A stretch of 64,000 nucleotides of DNA, taken from Paracoccus aeridis. GTDB lineage: Bacteria > Pseudomonadota > Alphaproteobacteria > Rhodobacterales > Rhodobacteraceae. Shown here one piece after another: positions 1-8,253 of the stretch. The translations under genes and the position numbers were made by a program. The stretch covers positions 1 to 64,000 of the forward strand of contig NZ_SELD02000007.1 of the NCBI RefSeq assembly GCF_004923205.2. Reading direction: 5' to 3'. The notes below the pieces were generated by a model, which was not told the DNA's origin, searched no databases, and was given only the letters and a program-made list of their open reading frames with translations. Every line of letters starts with the position of its first letter. Within the stretch, counting starts at the first letter, position 1.

Positions 1-349
1 GGCAGCCGCCGCAGCGCCGGCCGAGGCGCCCGCGGCCGCGCCGGCCGAACCGGCGGCACCCGCCCCCACCCCGGCCGCGGCGTCCGCCAATGTGGAATCG
101 GGCGCCGCGCTGGTGCAGATCGGCGCCTTCGACAGCGATGCGATCGCAAGCTCCGAATGGGACCGCATCTCGGGCCGCTACAGTTCGCTTTTCGCGGGCA
201 AGGCGCCGGTCGTGCAGAAGCACGAGGCGGGCGGGCGCACCTTCTGGCGGCTTCGGGTCGCGGGTTTCGAGGACCGGGACGCCGCCCGCAAGTTCTGCGC
301 CGCGCTGATCGAGGCTGGCGGCGACTGCATCCCCGCGGTCGCGAAGTGA
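1..349 (+). CDS. SPOR-domain protein, C-terminal part (5' end outside window)
   Basis: The reading frame is open from the first base, so the gene starts upstream of the window. The visible part is about 30 residues of Ala/Pro-rich linker followed by a C-terminal domain starting near ALVQIGAF and ending near GGDCIPAVAK. This is the layout of SPOR domains, which bind denuded peptidoglycan at the septum. A low-complexity periplasmic linker before the SPOR domain is usual. The TGA stop (347-349) overlaps a GTG start of nagZ, so the two genes are probably translationally coupled. Linking septal glycan binding to peptidoglycan recycling is plausible but inferred. An N-terminal membrane anchor would be expected upstream. 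Confidence 0.8.
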   Translation, partial: AAAAAPAEAPAAAPAEPAAPAPTPAAASANVESGAALVQIGAFDSDAIASSEWDRISGRYSSLFAGKAPVVQKHEAGGRTFWRLRVAGFEDRDAARKFCAALIEAGGDCIPAVAK

Positions 350-1443
350 CCGGGTCCGGACGGACCCATCCCGCCGCCCCGAACGCCCTGTCGCCCCGCG
401 GCGGGGCGTCCGCCGCTTCGCCGGACCCCAACTCCGATGGGAGTCATAACGGCTCTCGCCACGGGGCCACGATCCTCGGTGTCGAGGGCCTGGAGCTTGG
501 CCGCGACGAGCGCGCCTTCCTGCGCGACGCCGACCCCTGGGGCTTCATCCTGTTCGCCCGGAATGTCGGCGACCCCGACCAGCTGCGGCGTCTGACGTCC
601 GACCTGCGCGACGCCGTGGGGCGCGACGCGATCGTGATGACCGACCAGGAAGGCGGCCGCGTCCAGCGCCTGCGCGGCCCCCACTGGACCGAGTGGCCCG
701 CCGCCCTCGACAGCGCCGCCGACGGAGAGCGCGCCGTCCATCTGCGCCACCGCCTGATGGGGCAGGAATTGCGCGCGGTCGGGATCGACTGCGACGCATC
801 GCCCTGTCTCGACATCGCGCGGGACGAAACGCACCCGTTCCTGCGCAACCGCTGCTTCGGGTCCGATCCGGAAACCGTCGCGCGCATGGGCCGCGCCGCT
901 GCGGACGGGCTGCTGGCGGCGGGCGTGCTGCCGGTCGTCAAGCACATGCCCGGCCACGGCCGCACCCGCGTGGACAGCCACCACGACCTGCCGGTTCTCG
1001 ACGCCGCGCCCGACGAACTGGACCGGACCGACTTCGCCCCGTTCCGGGCGCTCGCGGACCTGCCGATGGGGATGACCGCGCATATCCGGCTGGCGCAGGT
1101 GGACGACCGGCCGGCCACGGCGTCACCCGCCGCGATCGCGCTGATCCGGGACCGGATCGGCTTCGGCGGGCTGCTGATGAGCGACGACATCGGGATGAAC
1201 GCGCTGAGCGGCGACGTGGGCCAGCGCGCGGCGGCGGCCATCGCGGCGGGTTGCGATCTGGTGCTGCATTGCAACGCGACGCGGGCCGAGTTCGCGCAGG
1301 CCGTCGCTGCTGCCGGCACCATGACCGACGCGGCGGCCAGGCGCGCGCAGGCGGCGCTGGACCGGCGCGGGCCGCCTGATGCCGCGGACCCGGCCGACCT
1401 CCGCGACGAATTGCGCGCGCTGCTCGCGCCCGCCGGGGCTTGA
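346..1443 (+). CDS. nagZ: beta-N-acetylhexosaminidase (GH3 family)
   Basis: Cytoplasmic glycoside hydrolase family 3 enzyme that removes GlcNAc from GlcNAc-anhydroMurNAc-peptides during peptidoglycan recycling. Visible family features are DPWGFILFARN, TDQEGGRVQRL, the KHMPGHG loop with the general acid/base His (about residues 198-204) and the SDDIGM segment with the catalytic Asp (about 279). No ATG lies near the expected N-terminus in this frame. I chose GTG at 346 because it overlaps the upstream stop as GTGA. This gives 365 aa with a roughly 38-residue extension before the usual GATILG start, so a shorter protein from a rare start codon remains possible. Adjacency to a SPOR gene is common in Rhodobacteraceae. 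Confidence 0.9.
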   Translation: MTGSGRTHPAAPNALSPRGGASAASPDPNSDGSHNGSRHGATILGVEGLELGRDERAFLRDADPWGFILFARNVGDPDQLRRLTSDLRDAVGRDAIVMTDQEGGRVQRLRGPHWTEWPAALDSAADGERAVHLRHRLMGQELRAVGIDCDASPCLDIARDETHPFLRNRCFGSDPETVARMGRAAADGLLAAGVLPVVKHMPGHGRTRVDSHHDLPVLDAAPDELDRTDFAPFRALADLPMGMTAHIRLAQVDDRPATASPAAIALIRDRIGFGGLLMSDDIGMNALSGDVGQRAAAAIAAGCDLVLHCNATRAEFAQAVAAAGTMTDAAARRAQAALDRRGPPDAADPADLRDELRALLAPAGA

Positions 1444-1474
1444 ACCGGCGACGCTGCGGGGCCAGCTTCGGCCC

Positions 1475-1873
1475 ATGACCGTCCCGCCCCGCCTTCCCGT
1501 CACGCCCCAGCAGATCGACGAGGTCGTGCGCGTCTTCTACGCTGCCGTCCGCCGGCACGAGGTGCTGGGGCCGATCTTTGCCCGCCATGTCACCGACTGG
1601 CTTGCGCACGAGGAAAGGATCGCCGCCTTCTGGCGCAATGCGATCCTGTACGAGCGCGGCTACGACGGCAATCCGACGCAGGTTCACCGCAGCGCGGGCG
1701 ACGTCGCGCCCGAGCATTTCGAGCCGTGGCTGATGCTCTTCGACGCGACCTTGGCCCGCACCCTGCCGCGCGAGGCGGCGCAGGGCTGGTCGGCGCTGGC
1801 GCACCGGATCGGCGCGGGGCTGCGGATCGCGGTCCGGACCGGTGCGGCGGGCGGCCCGCCGATCCTGCGCTAG
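1475..1873 (+). CDS. group III truncated haemoglobin
   Basis: A 132-aa single-domain globin. The order of motifs matches group III truncated haemoglobins: VFYAAVRRHEVLGPIF near the N-terminus, then FWRNAIL, then a His-containing segment (NPTQVHRS, candidate proximal haem ligand) and FEPWLMLFDATL. The frame is open further upstream inside nagZ; ATG 1475, 31 bp after the nagZ stop, gives the normal family length. Group III proteins are linked to oxygen or peroxide/NO handling in microaerobic bacteria, but the physiological role is not settled and cannot be read from this context. The stop is 1 bp from that of the convergent P450 gene. Confidence 0.85.
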   Translation: MTVPPRLPVTPQQIDEVVRVFYAAVRRHEVLGPIFARHVTDWLAHEERIAAFWRNAILYERGYDGNPTQVHRSAGDVAPEHFEPWLMLFDATLARTLPREAAQGWSALAHRIGAGLRIAVRTGAAGGPPILR

Positions 1874-1874
1874 C

Positions 1875-3260
1875 TCAGGGCAGGCGGCGCGACAGCCTCA
1901 GGCGGATCCCGTCGCGCCCGCGCACCGTCAGCCGCGCCACGGGGACCGGATCGGCCGACCCGCGCTCCAGCCGCAGGCCGCGCACGATCAGGGACAGCAT
2001 CAGCGGCCCTTCGATCATCGCGAACCCCGCGCCGGGGCAGACCCGCTGGCCCGCGCTGAAGGGGATGTAGGCGTCGCGCGCGCTGGTCCGCCCCTCGGAG
2101 CGGTCCCAGCGGCCCGGATCGAAGCCGTCGGGGTCGGCCCACAGCCTTTCGTGCCGGTGCAGGTGCCAGGGCGACAGGATGATCTGCGTCCCGGTCGGAA
2201 GGTCGCGGCCGCGCAGCTGCTCGGGCCGGGTGGTTTCGCGCACCATCATCGGCACAGGCGGGTACAGCCGCATCGCTTCGCGGAACACCGCCCGCGCGAC
2301 TGTCAGGCGGGATATGGCCGCAAGGTCGGGCGTGGCTCCGGCGGGCAGCACCTCGCGCGCCTCGGCCGCGACGCGATCCTGCCAGTCGGGGAACGCGGCC
2401 AGCAGCCACAGCGACCACGCAAGCGCGCTGGCCGACGTCTCGTGCCCGGCGAGGAAGAAGATCGCGACCTGGTCCACCATCTCGGCCGGGGTGAAGCCGC
2501 GTCCCGTCAGCGGATCGGCGGTGGTCATGATCTTGGTCGCCAGGTCGTCGGGCGCGGTGCCGGCCGCGATCGCGGCTGCGCGCGCGGTGACGAGGTCTGC
2601 GATCAGCCGCCGGATCGTGGCGGCGGTGGCGCGGGTGCGGCGCGAATGGGGACGCGGCAGCCAGCGCGGCCACGGCAGGATCGCGGCGGCGTTCACGATC
2701 GGCTGCGCGTCCTGGTGGGCGCGGAAGGCGGCGAAGACCTGTGCGGCGATGCGATGCTCGATCGGCAGGGAAAACAACGTCCGGAAGATCGCGTCCGCGG
2801 CCGCGTGGCTGGTCTCGGGCTCGATGTCGATCTCGACCGCGCCGCCCGCGGCGACCGCCCCCAGCCGTTCGGCCGCGGCATCCGCGGCATCGCGGATCGC
2901 CGGGAACGTCTCGCGCAGGCGTCCGCGCTCGAATGCCGGGTCGATGATCCGGCGCTGGAAGGCCCATTCCCCGCCGTTGGTGACGAAGACGGACCGCCCT
3001 AGCAGGGGCGCCAGCCCCTCGTTCAGGCGCGCGGACTTGGGGAAGTCGCCGGGACGTTCCTGCAGCACCAGCCGCACCAGCGCGGGATCGTTGCACAGCG
3101 CGGTGCGGATCAGCGGGCTGCGGAACTCGGCCATCCAGGCGCGGTAGAGCTTCGCGGGCAGCGCCGACAGGAGGTCGCGCCGGAACCCGCGCGCGAGCCG
3201 CGCGACGGTGCCGGGCCGGGTCGAGGGGGCGGGCTTCGGCGGGATCACGGGGCTGTCCAT
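1875..3260 (-). CDS. cytochrome P450 monooxygenase
   Basis: A 461-aa soluble-type P450. The I-helix oxygen-activation motif AGHETS is at about residues 271-276, the K-helix ExxR is EAMR at 328-331, and the haem loop FSAGQRVCPG places the thiolate ligand at Cys408. No N-terminal membrane anchor is obvious. Start ATG at 3260 lies 16 bp inside the upstream hydrolase gene, so the two are probably co-transcribed and coupled. No ferredoxin or reductase gene is adjacent, so electrons must come from partners encoded elsewhere. The substrate cannot be predicted; the arrangement with a membrane hydrolase hints at a lipid-like or hydrophobic substrate (inference). Confidence 0.92.
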   Translation of the reverse strand: MDSPVIPPKPAPSTRPGTVARLARGFRRDLLSALPAKLYRAWMAEFRSPLIRTALCNDPALVRLVLQERPGDFPKSARLNEGLAPLLGRSVFVTNGGEWAFQRRIIDPAFERGRLRETFPAIRDAADAAAERLGAVAAGGAVEIDIEPETSHAAADAIFRTLFSLPIEHRIAAQVFAAFRAHQDAQPIVNAAAILPWPRWLPRPHSRRTRATAATIRRLIADLVTARAAAIAAGTAPDDLATKIMTTADPLTGRGFTPAEMVDQVAIFFLAGHETSASALAWSLWLLAAFPDWQDRVAAEAREVLPAGATPDLAAISRLTVARAVFREAMRLYPPVPMMVRETTRPEQLRGRDLPTGTQIILSPWHLHRHERLWADPDGFDPGRWDRSEGRTSARDAYIPFSAGQRVCPGAGFAMIEGPLMLSLIVRGLRLERGSADPVPVARLTVRGRDGIRLRLSRRLP

Positions 3261-4441
3261 TCGCGCGGCACGGCCGGCCGGGTGATGCGGGCGGGTGAGT
3301 GGCCTCGGCCGGCGAAGCGGTCGCCCAGCCGCAGCGGACCGGCGGTGATCGCGAAGTAGTCGTACATTCCGGGCCGGTCGAAGGCGCACAGATACTGGAA
3401 GTGCAGCCGGAACCAGCGTCTGCGAAGCGCGCGGCGGCGTTCCGCCGACAGGGTGTGGTTGAACGCGGCCGACAGCACCAGCGGCCCGCGCCGCCCCGGC
3501 CGGTCCTGTCCCGCGACCGACACCGGGTCGCAGACCGCAAAGCAGCAGGCGTCGCCGGGGGCGGTCACGTCGACCCAGTTGACCTCGGCCCGGGTGGACA
3601 GATAGCCGAGATCGCCCCGCAGCCGGTCCGCCCGCGGCAGCGAGGCCGCCATCGGCACCACGTGGCCAAGGGTCAGCAGCGCCAGCCGCCCGTCCGGGGT
3701 CGCGCGACCGGACCGGACCAGATCCGCCAGCACCGACACGGCGAGGTAGGCACCCGAGGAGTGGCCGACCACCAGCACCTCGTCGACGTCCTCGTCCAGC
3801 GCCGCGGCGATCCGGTCGGCGAAGACCGCGATGCGCGCTGCAAGCACCGCCGGATAGGCGCCGCCGCCCTGTGCCGTGAAGGCGTAGTCGTGCATCAGGT
3901 AATAGGCGAACAGCCGGCCATCCGCCCGCCGGAACGCCGCCAGGACGCCCCACGCGGCCAGCGCCGCGACGGCGAGCGCGAGCCAATACGGCAACCACCA
4001 CGCCGCGATCCACGCCGTCGCGGCGCCGACCGCAAGCGCCGTCAGCGCCTGCGCCAGCAGCATCGCCACGGGATAGAGCGCGGCCAGCACCGGCCCGCGC
4101 CGCAGCCGCATCAGCCGCCACAGCGCGCCGGACGCGACATAGACCCAGGCGGTGCGGATCAGCTGGGCGTAGGTCGCAGCGATCGAGCGGCCCATCGAGC
4201 CCTGCACGACATCGGCCCAGACCAGCACCTCGAAGGCGGTCTCGGTCCGCTTTCCACCGAAATCGCCGGTGACGCCCCAGCCGAACCCGGCGCCATCGCT
4301 GCGCGGCCCAAGTTCGATGCGGTAGCCAGAAATCCGCGCCTGCTCGGCCCCCTCGCGCCGGTAGAGCTCTCGGTAGCGCCGGGGTGGAACGGGGTCGTAG
4401 CCGGGGATGTAGAGCACCTTGCGGCGGAACGGACGCGCCAT
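3245..4441 (-). CDS. membrane-associated alpha/beta-hydrolase-like protein
   Basis: A 398-aa protein of uncertain function. It starts MARPFRRKVLYIPGYDP. A hydrophobic stretch at roughly residues 115-170 looks like two transmembrane helices. After it comes VLVVGHSSGAYLAVSVL, a GxSxG-type nucleophile elbow (GHSSG) typical of alpha/beta-hydrolases and lipases. A candidate late His lies in SAAFNHTLS or further on; I cannot assign the triad with confidence. ATG 4441 is preceded by an in-frame GTG one codon earlier. It overlaps the downstream P450 gene by 16 bp, which suggests that both act on one pathway. The substrate is unknown. Confidence 0.7.
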   Translation of the reverse strand: MARPFRRKVLYIPGYDPVPPRRYRELYRREGAEQARISGYRIELGPRSDGAGFGWGVTGDFGGKRTETAFEVLVWADVVQGSMGRSIAATYAQLIRTAWVYVASGALWRLMRLRRGPVLAALYPVAMLLAQALTALAVGAATAWIAAWWLPYWLALAVAALAAWGVLAAFRRADGRLFAYYLMHDYAFTAQGGGAYPAVLAARIAVFADRIAAALDEDVDEVLVVGHSSGAYLAVSVLADLVRSGRATPDGRLALLTLGHVVPMAASLPRADRLRGDLGYLSTRAEVNWVDVTAPGDACCFAVCDPVSVAGQDRPGRRGPLVLSAAFNHTLSAERRRALRRRWFRLHFQYLCAFDRPGMYDYFAITAGPLRLGDRFAGRGHSPARITRPAVPREWTAP

Positions 4442-4517
4442 CACGACGTCTCGCGGCAGTGAACGCCGCTGCGGGCGGGGGGGCGGACGGGGGGACGGGC
4501 GGGCGCGGGCGGCAGGG

Positions 4518-5222
4518 TCACGGCTGGCGCCAGCGGGCGTCGAGCGCGCGGATCGCGGCAATCCGCCTGTGCGACGGCGGGTGCGACGCGAGCCACGCGA
4601 CCGGGCCCGCAGGCCGGCCGCCATGCCGCGACGGCCGCCCGGCGAGCTGTTCCAGCCGCGCCAGCAGGTCAACCTGCGGACCGGTGCCGAACCCCGCCTT
4701 GGTCATCAGCGCGGCGGCATAGGCGTCGGCCTGGTATTCGTCCTTGCGCGACAGCCCCGCCGCGACGGCGCTCGCGACCATCCCCGCGATCCAGGGGCCG
4801 ATGCCGGGGATGAACCGCCCCAGCGTGCCCCCCAGCACCGTGCGGATGACGTTCTGCCCCGCGAAATCCAGCATCCGCCGCCGTGCGTGCCCGTGCGCCA
4901 CGTGGCCGAGTTCGTGCGCGACGACCGAGGCAAGTTCCTCGGGCGTGACCTCGCCTGCGTCGAGCTTGGTGATGAAACCCCGCGTCAGGAAGATGCGGCC
5001 ATCGGGGGCGGCGAGGCCGTTCACCTCGTCCACGTGGTAGACATGCGCGCGGATCGGCGGCAGGTCCAGCGCCTCGCCCAGCCGCGCGAGCAGGGGGGTG
5101 AGGCGCGGGTGCGAAAGCGGCGTCGACTTGCGCGTCAGCTCCTGCTTCAGCCGCCACGCGGACAGGAACCATACCGCGGCGCAGTAGGCGATCAGGAGCA
5201 GGATCGGCAGGAGCTTCAGCAT
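4518..5222 (-). CDS. M48-family zinc metallopeptidase
   Basis: A 234-aa protein with one N-terminal hydrophobic helix (residues about 3-20), a zinc-binding HELGH at 103-107 and a downstream glutamate in DEYQADAYA (161-169), the third zinc ligand in M48 proteases. A second hydrophobic region follows the active site (about 136-157). The family includes HtpX and BepA/LoiP-like proteases that degrade misfolded membrane or outer-membrane proteins. The short length and single N-terminal anchor favour a periplasm- or membrane-facing quality-control protease rather than four-helix HtpX. It lies 76 bp upstream of the hydrolase gene, possibly in the same transcript. Confidence 0.85.
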   Translation of the reverse strand: MLKLLPILLLIAYCAAVWFLSAWRLKQELTRKSTPLSHPRLTPLLARLGEALDLPPIRAHVYHVDEVNGLAAPDGRIFLTRGFITKLDAGEVTPEELASVVAHELGHVAHGHARRRMLDFAGQNVIRTVLGGTLGRFIPGIGPWIAGMVASAVAAGLSRKDEYQADAYAAALMTKAGFGTGPQVDLLARLEQLAGRPSRHGGRPAGPVAWLASHPPSHRRIAAIRALDARWRQP

Positions 5223-5271
5223 GGGGGCAATCTGGGGCGGGGCGGACGGGGCGTCAATCTTGCCGGACGGG

Positions 5272-5333
5272 AAGGGGCGCTGCCCCTCGGGCCCCGCGGG
5301 CCCTCACCCCGGGATACTTGGGGACAGAAGATG
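5272..5333. repeat. intergenic GC-rich repeat with hairpin, Rhodobacteraceae type
   Basis: Between the M48 and VWA genes lies a non-coding stretch with a perfect hairpin, GGGCCC-CGC-GGGCCC (5289-5303), followed by CCCGGGATACTTGGGG (5308-5323) and ACAGAAGATGA. From memory, Rhodobacteraceae genomes contain many short intergenic elements ending in a similar CCCGGGATAyTT...GACAGAAGA motif. A role as terminator or transcript stabiliser is possible. Only one copy is visible here, so repeat status rests on recollection. Confidence 0.4.
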
Positions 5334-5340
5334 ATCCCCG

Positions 5341-6522
5341 TCAGCCGAGCACCCGCATCGCGCGGGTCAGCCCTTCCAGCGTAAGCGGCATCATCCGGTT
5401 CTCGAAGACACGGCCGATCATGCCGATCGACGGCGTGTAGCCCCAGTGCTGTTCGGGGACCGGGTTCAGCCAGACGTGGTCGGGCCACGTCTCGCAGGCA
5501 CGGCGCAGCCACAGTTCGCCCGGCTCGGGATTCCAGTGTTCGCTGGCGCCGCCGGGGGCCGCGATCTCGTAGGGCGACATCGAGGCATCGCCCACGAAGA
5601 TGCACTTGTAGTCGCGCCCGTAGGTGTGAAGCACCTCCCAGGTCGGCGTCTGCGCGTCCCAGCGGCGGCGGTTGTCCTGCCACACGCCCTCGTACAGGCA
5701 GTTGTGGAAGTAGAAGTGCTTCATCTGCCGGAACTCGGCCCGCGCCGCCGAGAACAGCTCGTCCACCACCCGGATGTGGTCGTCCATGCTGCCGCCCACG
5801 TCGAGAAACAGCAGCACCTTGACCGCGTTGCGCCGTTCGGGCCGGGTCCGGACGTCGATATAGCCGTGATCGGCGGTCGCGCGGATCGTGGCGGGCAGGT
5901 CGAGCTCGTCCGCGGCGCCGTGGCGGGCCCAGTGCCGCAGGCGCTTCAGCGCGACCTTGATGTTGCGGGTGCCAAGCTCGACCTGGTCGTCGAAGTCGCG
6001 GAACTCGCGCTTGTCCCAGACCTTGACCGCGCGCCGGTGCCGGCTTTCGGCCTGGCCGATGCGGACGCCTTCGGGGTTGTAGCCGTAGGCGCCGAAGGGC
6101 GAGGTGCCGGCGGTGCCGATCCACTTGTTCCCGCCCTGGTGGCGGCCCTGCTGTTCGGCCAGGCGCTCGCGCAGCTTCTCCATCAGCGCCTGGAAGCTGC
6201 CCGAGCCTTCGATTGCGGCCTTCTCCTCGTCGGTGAGCAGCTTCTCGGCCAGCTTTTCCAGCCACTCGCGCGGCAGCGCCGCCTGTTCGACCAGCGCCTC
6301 GACCGGCACGGTGTCGAGGCCCGCGAAGGTCTCGGCGAAGGCGCGGTCGAAGCGGTCGATGTGGCGTTCGTCCTTGACGAGGACCGCGCGGGCGATGGTG
6401 TGGAACTCATCCACCGACCATCCGGCGATTCCGGCCTGCATCGCCCCCATCAGGTCCAGCCATTCGCGAAGGCTGACCGGCACCCCGTGCCGACGCAGCG
6501 AATCGATGAACGGGCGGAACAT
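5341..6522 (-). CDS. VWA-domain protein (CoxE-like)
   Basis: A 393-aa protein with an N-terminal region (FRPFIDSLRRHGVPVSLREWLDLM) common to CoxE-like proteins. A von Willebrand A domain follows in the C-terminal half, with a MIDAS-like loop, LFLDVGGSMDD, near residues 235-245. The third MIDAS-loop residue is Gly where Ser/Thr is more usual (DxGxS), but the DxGxS pattern itself is intact. Such proteins usually work beside a MoxR-type AAA ATPase as metal-insertion or assembly chaperones. No MoxR gene is adjacent; the upstream partner is a 56-aa membrane protein whose stop overlaps this ATG as TGATG. Confidence 0.82.
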   Translation of the reverse strand: MFRPFIDSLRRHGVPVSLREWLDLMGAMQAGIAGWSVDEFHTIARAVLVKDERHIDRFDRAFAETFAGLDTVPVEALVEQAALPREWLEKLAEKLLTDEEKAAIEGSGSFQALMEKLRERLAEQQGRHQGGNKWIGTAGTSPFGAYGYNPEGVRIGQAESRHRRAVKVWDKREFRDFDDQVELGTRNIKVALKRLRHWARHGAADELDLPATIRATADHGYIDVRTRPERRNAVKVLLFLDVGGSMDDHIRVVDELFSAARAEFRQMKHFYFHNCLYEGVWQDNRRRWDAQTPTWEVLHTYGRDYKCIFVGDASMSPYEIAAPGGASEHWNPEPGELWLRRACETWPDHVWLNPVPEQHWGYTPSIGMIGRVFENRMMPLTLEGLTRAMRVLG

Positions 6523-6692
6523 CAGCCGCTCATCGCGCGGTCCAGCGCGATGGTGACGAACAGGCCGACGAGCGCAAAGGCGATCGCGTGGGCGGCGGCG
6601 TATTGCAGCCGGTCGCTGCCGTTCCCGCCCCGGGTTCGCGCGCGCAGGTCGCCCAGAATGGCGCCGAGGACGAGGGCGGCTGCGATGATCAT
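6522..6692 (-). CDS. small two-helix membrane protein (56 aa)
   Basis: This short ORF encodes MIIAAALVLGAILGDL, then a polar RARTRGGNGSDRLQ loop, then AIAFALVGLFVTIAL. That is a hairpin of two predicted transmembrane helices with basic residues between them. Its TGA shares a base with the ATG of the VWA gene (TGATG), which supports it as a translated, coupled gene. No function can be assigned. It could be a membrane tether for the VWA protein or an unrelated conserved small protein. Confidence 0.65.
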   Translation of the reverse strand: MIIAAALVLGAILGDLRARTRGGNGSDRLQYAAAHAIAFALVGLFVTIALDRAMSG

Positions 6693-6942
6693 GTCGGTGC
6701 TCCGGGCGCCGTTCCGGCGGTCGGGTCCGATCTAGGCCGCGCAGGGCGGGGCCGCAAGCTGGAAGCGTGGCGGCAGCGCTACCGCAGGGGTTGATCGCGG
6801 CTGGCTTCCATAAATCGCAGGGTTGAAAAGCGGCGCTGGCCTTCATTTTTTCGGGCAGAATTTTATCGGTCGGGGTTCTTTGGGCGCAGGTCTGCGCTAT
6901 GCTCGCCGGACCTGATCATGACTGTTTGTTGACGAGGGTCAC

Positions 6943-8121
6943 ATGTTCCAGACGACGACGCCGACGCACCCGTCGGACGATGCCGATGCGGCCAAACACT
7001 TCAAGGCTATCTACCTCGGCGACGTGGACTCCTGCCGGTACATCGACAGGTTCGAAGGTCTGCCCGGGACCGAGACCAGCTTCACGCTGCTCGGCACCAC
7101 CTTCGGCAGCGCCGACGCCCCCCTGGCGAACGGCATCGTCACCGTCACCACGAACGACGCCAACGGCGACGGAAAGCTGTTCGGCGAGAACGGGATCGGC
7201 GACCGCAAGGGCTTCGAGACGTTCACGACCGACCGCGCCGTCGATGTCGGCGGCGGCGGGACGGACGACACGTTCAACTTCGACGGGGTGACGCAATACC
7301 GCGCGACCATCACCTATCTCGACGGCAGCCAGTCCGAGAACGCGCTCGTCACCGTCATGCAGGACGACCTGGGCCGCACCTTCCTGGTGCCGAACCTCGA
7401 CGGCAACAACGACGCGCTGACGGCCGGGCCGATCAAGTCGCTGAAGATCACGAAGCTGGCCGAGCTGAACCCCTTCAACAACAACCTGTCCACGTGCCGC
7501 CCCGACGTCTGCTTCGTGCCCTGCTTCGCCGCAGGCACGCGGATCAAGACCGCCAAGGGTCAGCGCCCGGTCGAGAAGATCGGCGTCGGCGATTTCGTCC
7601 AGACGGTCGATCACGGGATGCAGCAGGTCCGCTGGGTCGGCGTCCGCACGCTGGATGCGGTCGACCTGGGCGCGAACCCCGCCTTGCTGCCGATCCGCAT
7701 CGCGAAGGGTGCGCTCGGCGACCAGCTGCCGCGCCGCGACCTGATCGTGTCGCCGCAGCACCGGGTCATGGTGCGCTCGGCCGTCGCGCGCGAGCTGTTC
7801 GGGCAGGACGAGGTTCTGGTCGCGGCCAAGCACTTGCTGGCTCTGGACGGGGTCGAGATCGCCCGGGACGTGTCCTCGGTGTCCTATCACCACATCCTGT
7901 TCGACCGGCACGAGGTGATCTGGTCGGAAGGCGCCCAGACCGAGTCGCTGTTCCTGGGCGAACAGGCGCTCGCCTCGCTCACGGACGAGGGGCGGCGCGA
8001 GATCCTGACCCTGTTCCCGGAACTCCGCGACGGGCTGCCCGACAGCGGCGCACGGCCTTTCCTGTCGGGCAGGCAGGGCCGCGGGCTGGCGCAGCGTCAC
8101 GCCGGGCTGGCGATGCAATAG
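6943..8121 (+). CDS. Hint-domain (hedgehog/intein-type) protein
   Basis: A 392-aa protein. Residues 1-190 form an Asp/Gly/Thr-rich, beta-rich region without a signal peptide. A Hint domain follows, starting at Cys194 (PCFAAGTRIKTAKGQRPVE), with GDFVQTVDHG and VSPQHRVMVRS blocks and ending near HEVIWSEGAQTESLFLG. Such Hint-2 proteins are abundant in Rhodobacteraceae and are often secreted by type I systems, alone or after repeat domains. The CFxxGT start keeps the candidate autocatalytic Cys; whether it cleaves is unknown. There are no RTX nonapeptides and no adjacent type I secretion genes. A 250-bp non-coding leader precedes it, with AT-rich patches around 6840-6880. Confidence 0.85.
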   Translation: MFQTTTPTHPSDDADAAKHFKAIYLGDVDSCRYIDRFEGLPGTETSFTLLGTTFGSADAPLANGIVTVTTNDANGDGKLFGENGIGDRKGFETFTTDRAVDVGGGGTDDTFNFDGVTQYRATITYLDGSQSENALVTVMQDDLGRTFLVPNLDGNNDALTAGPIKSLKITKLAELNPFNNNLSTCRPDVCFVPCFAAGTRIKTAKGQRPVEKIGVGDFVQTVDHGMQQVRWVGVRTLDAVDLGANPALLPIRIAKGALGDQLPRRDLIVSPQHRVMVRSAVARELFGQDEVLVAAKHLLALDGVEIARDVSSVSYHHILFDRHEVIWSEGAQTESLFLGEQALASLTDEGRREILTLFPELRDGLPDSGARPFLSGRQGRGLAQRHAGLAMQ

Positions 8122-8253
8122 GCGCGCGCAGGGATGCGGGCCTGCGCCCCGCATCCCCGGCGCAGGGTTCGGCACGGCGGAGCGGCACGGGGTCTTGATC
8201 GCGACGGGGGCGGACATTACCCTTGAGGCAACTTGAAATCGGAGGGCGTTGCC

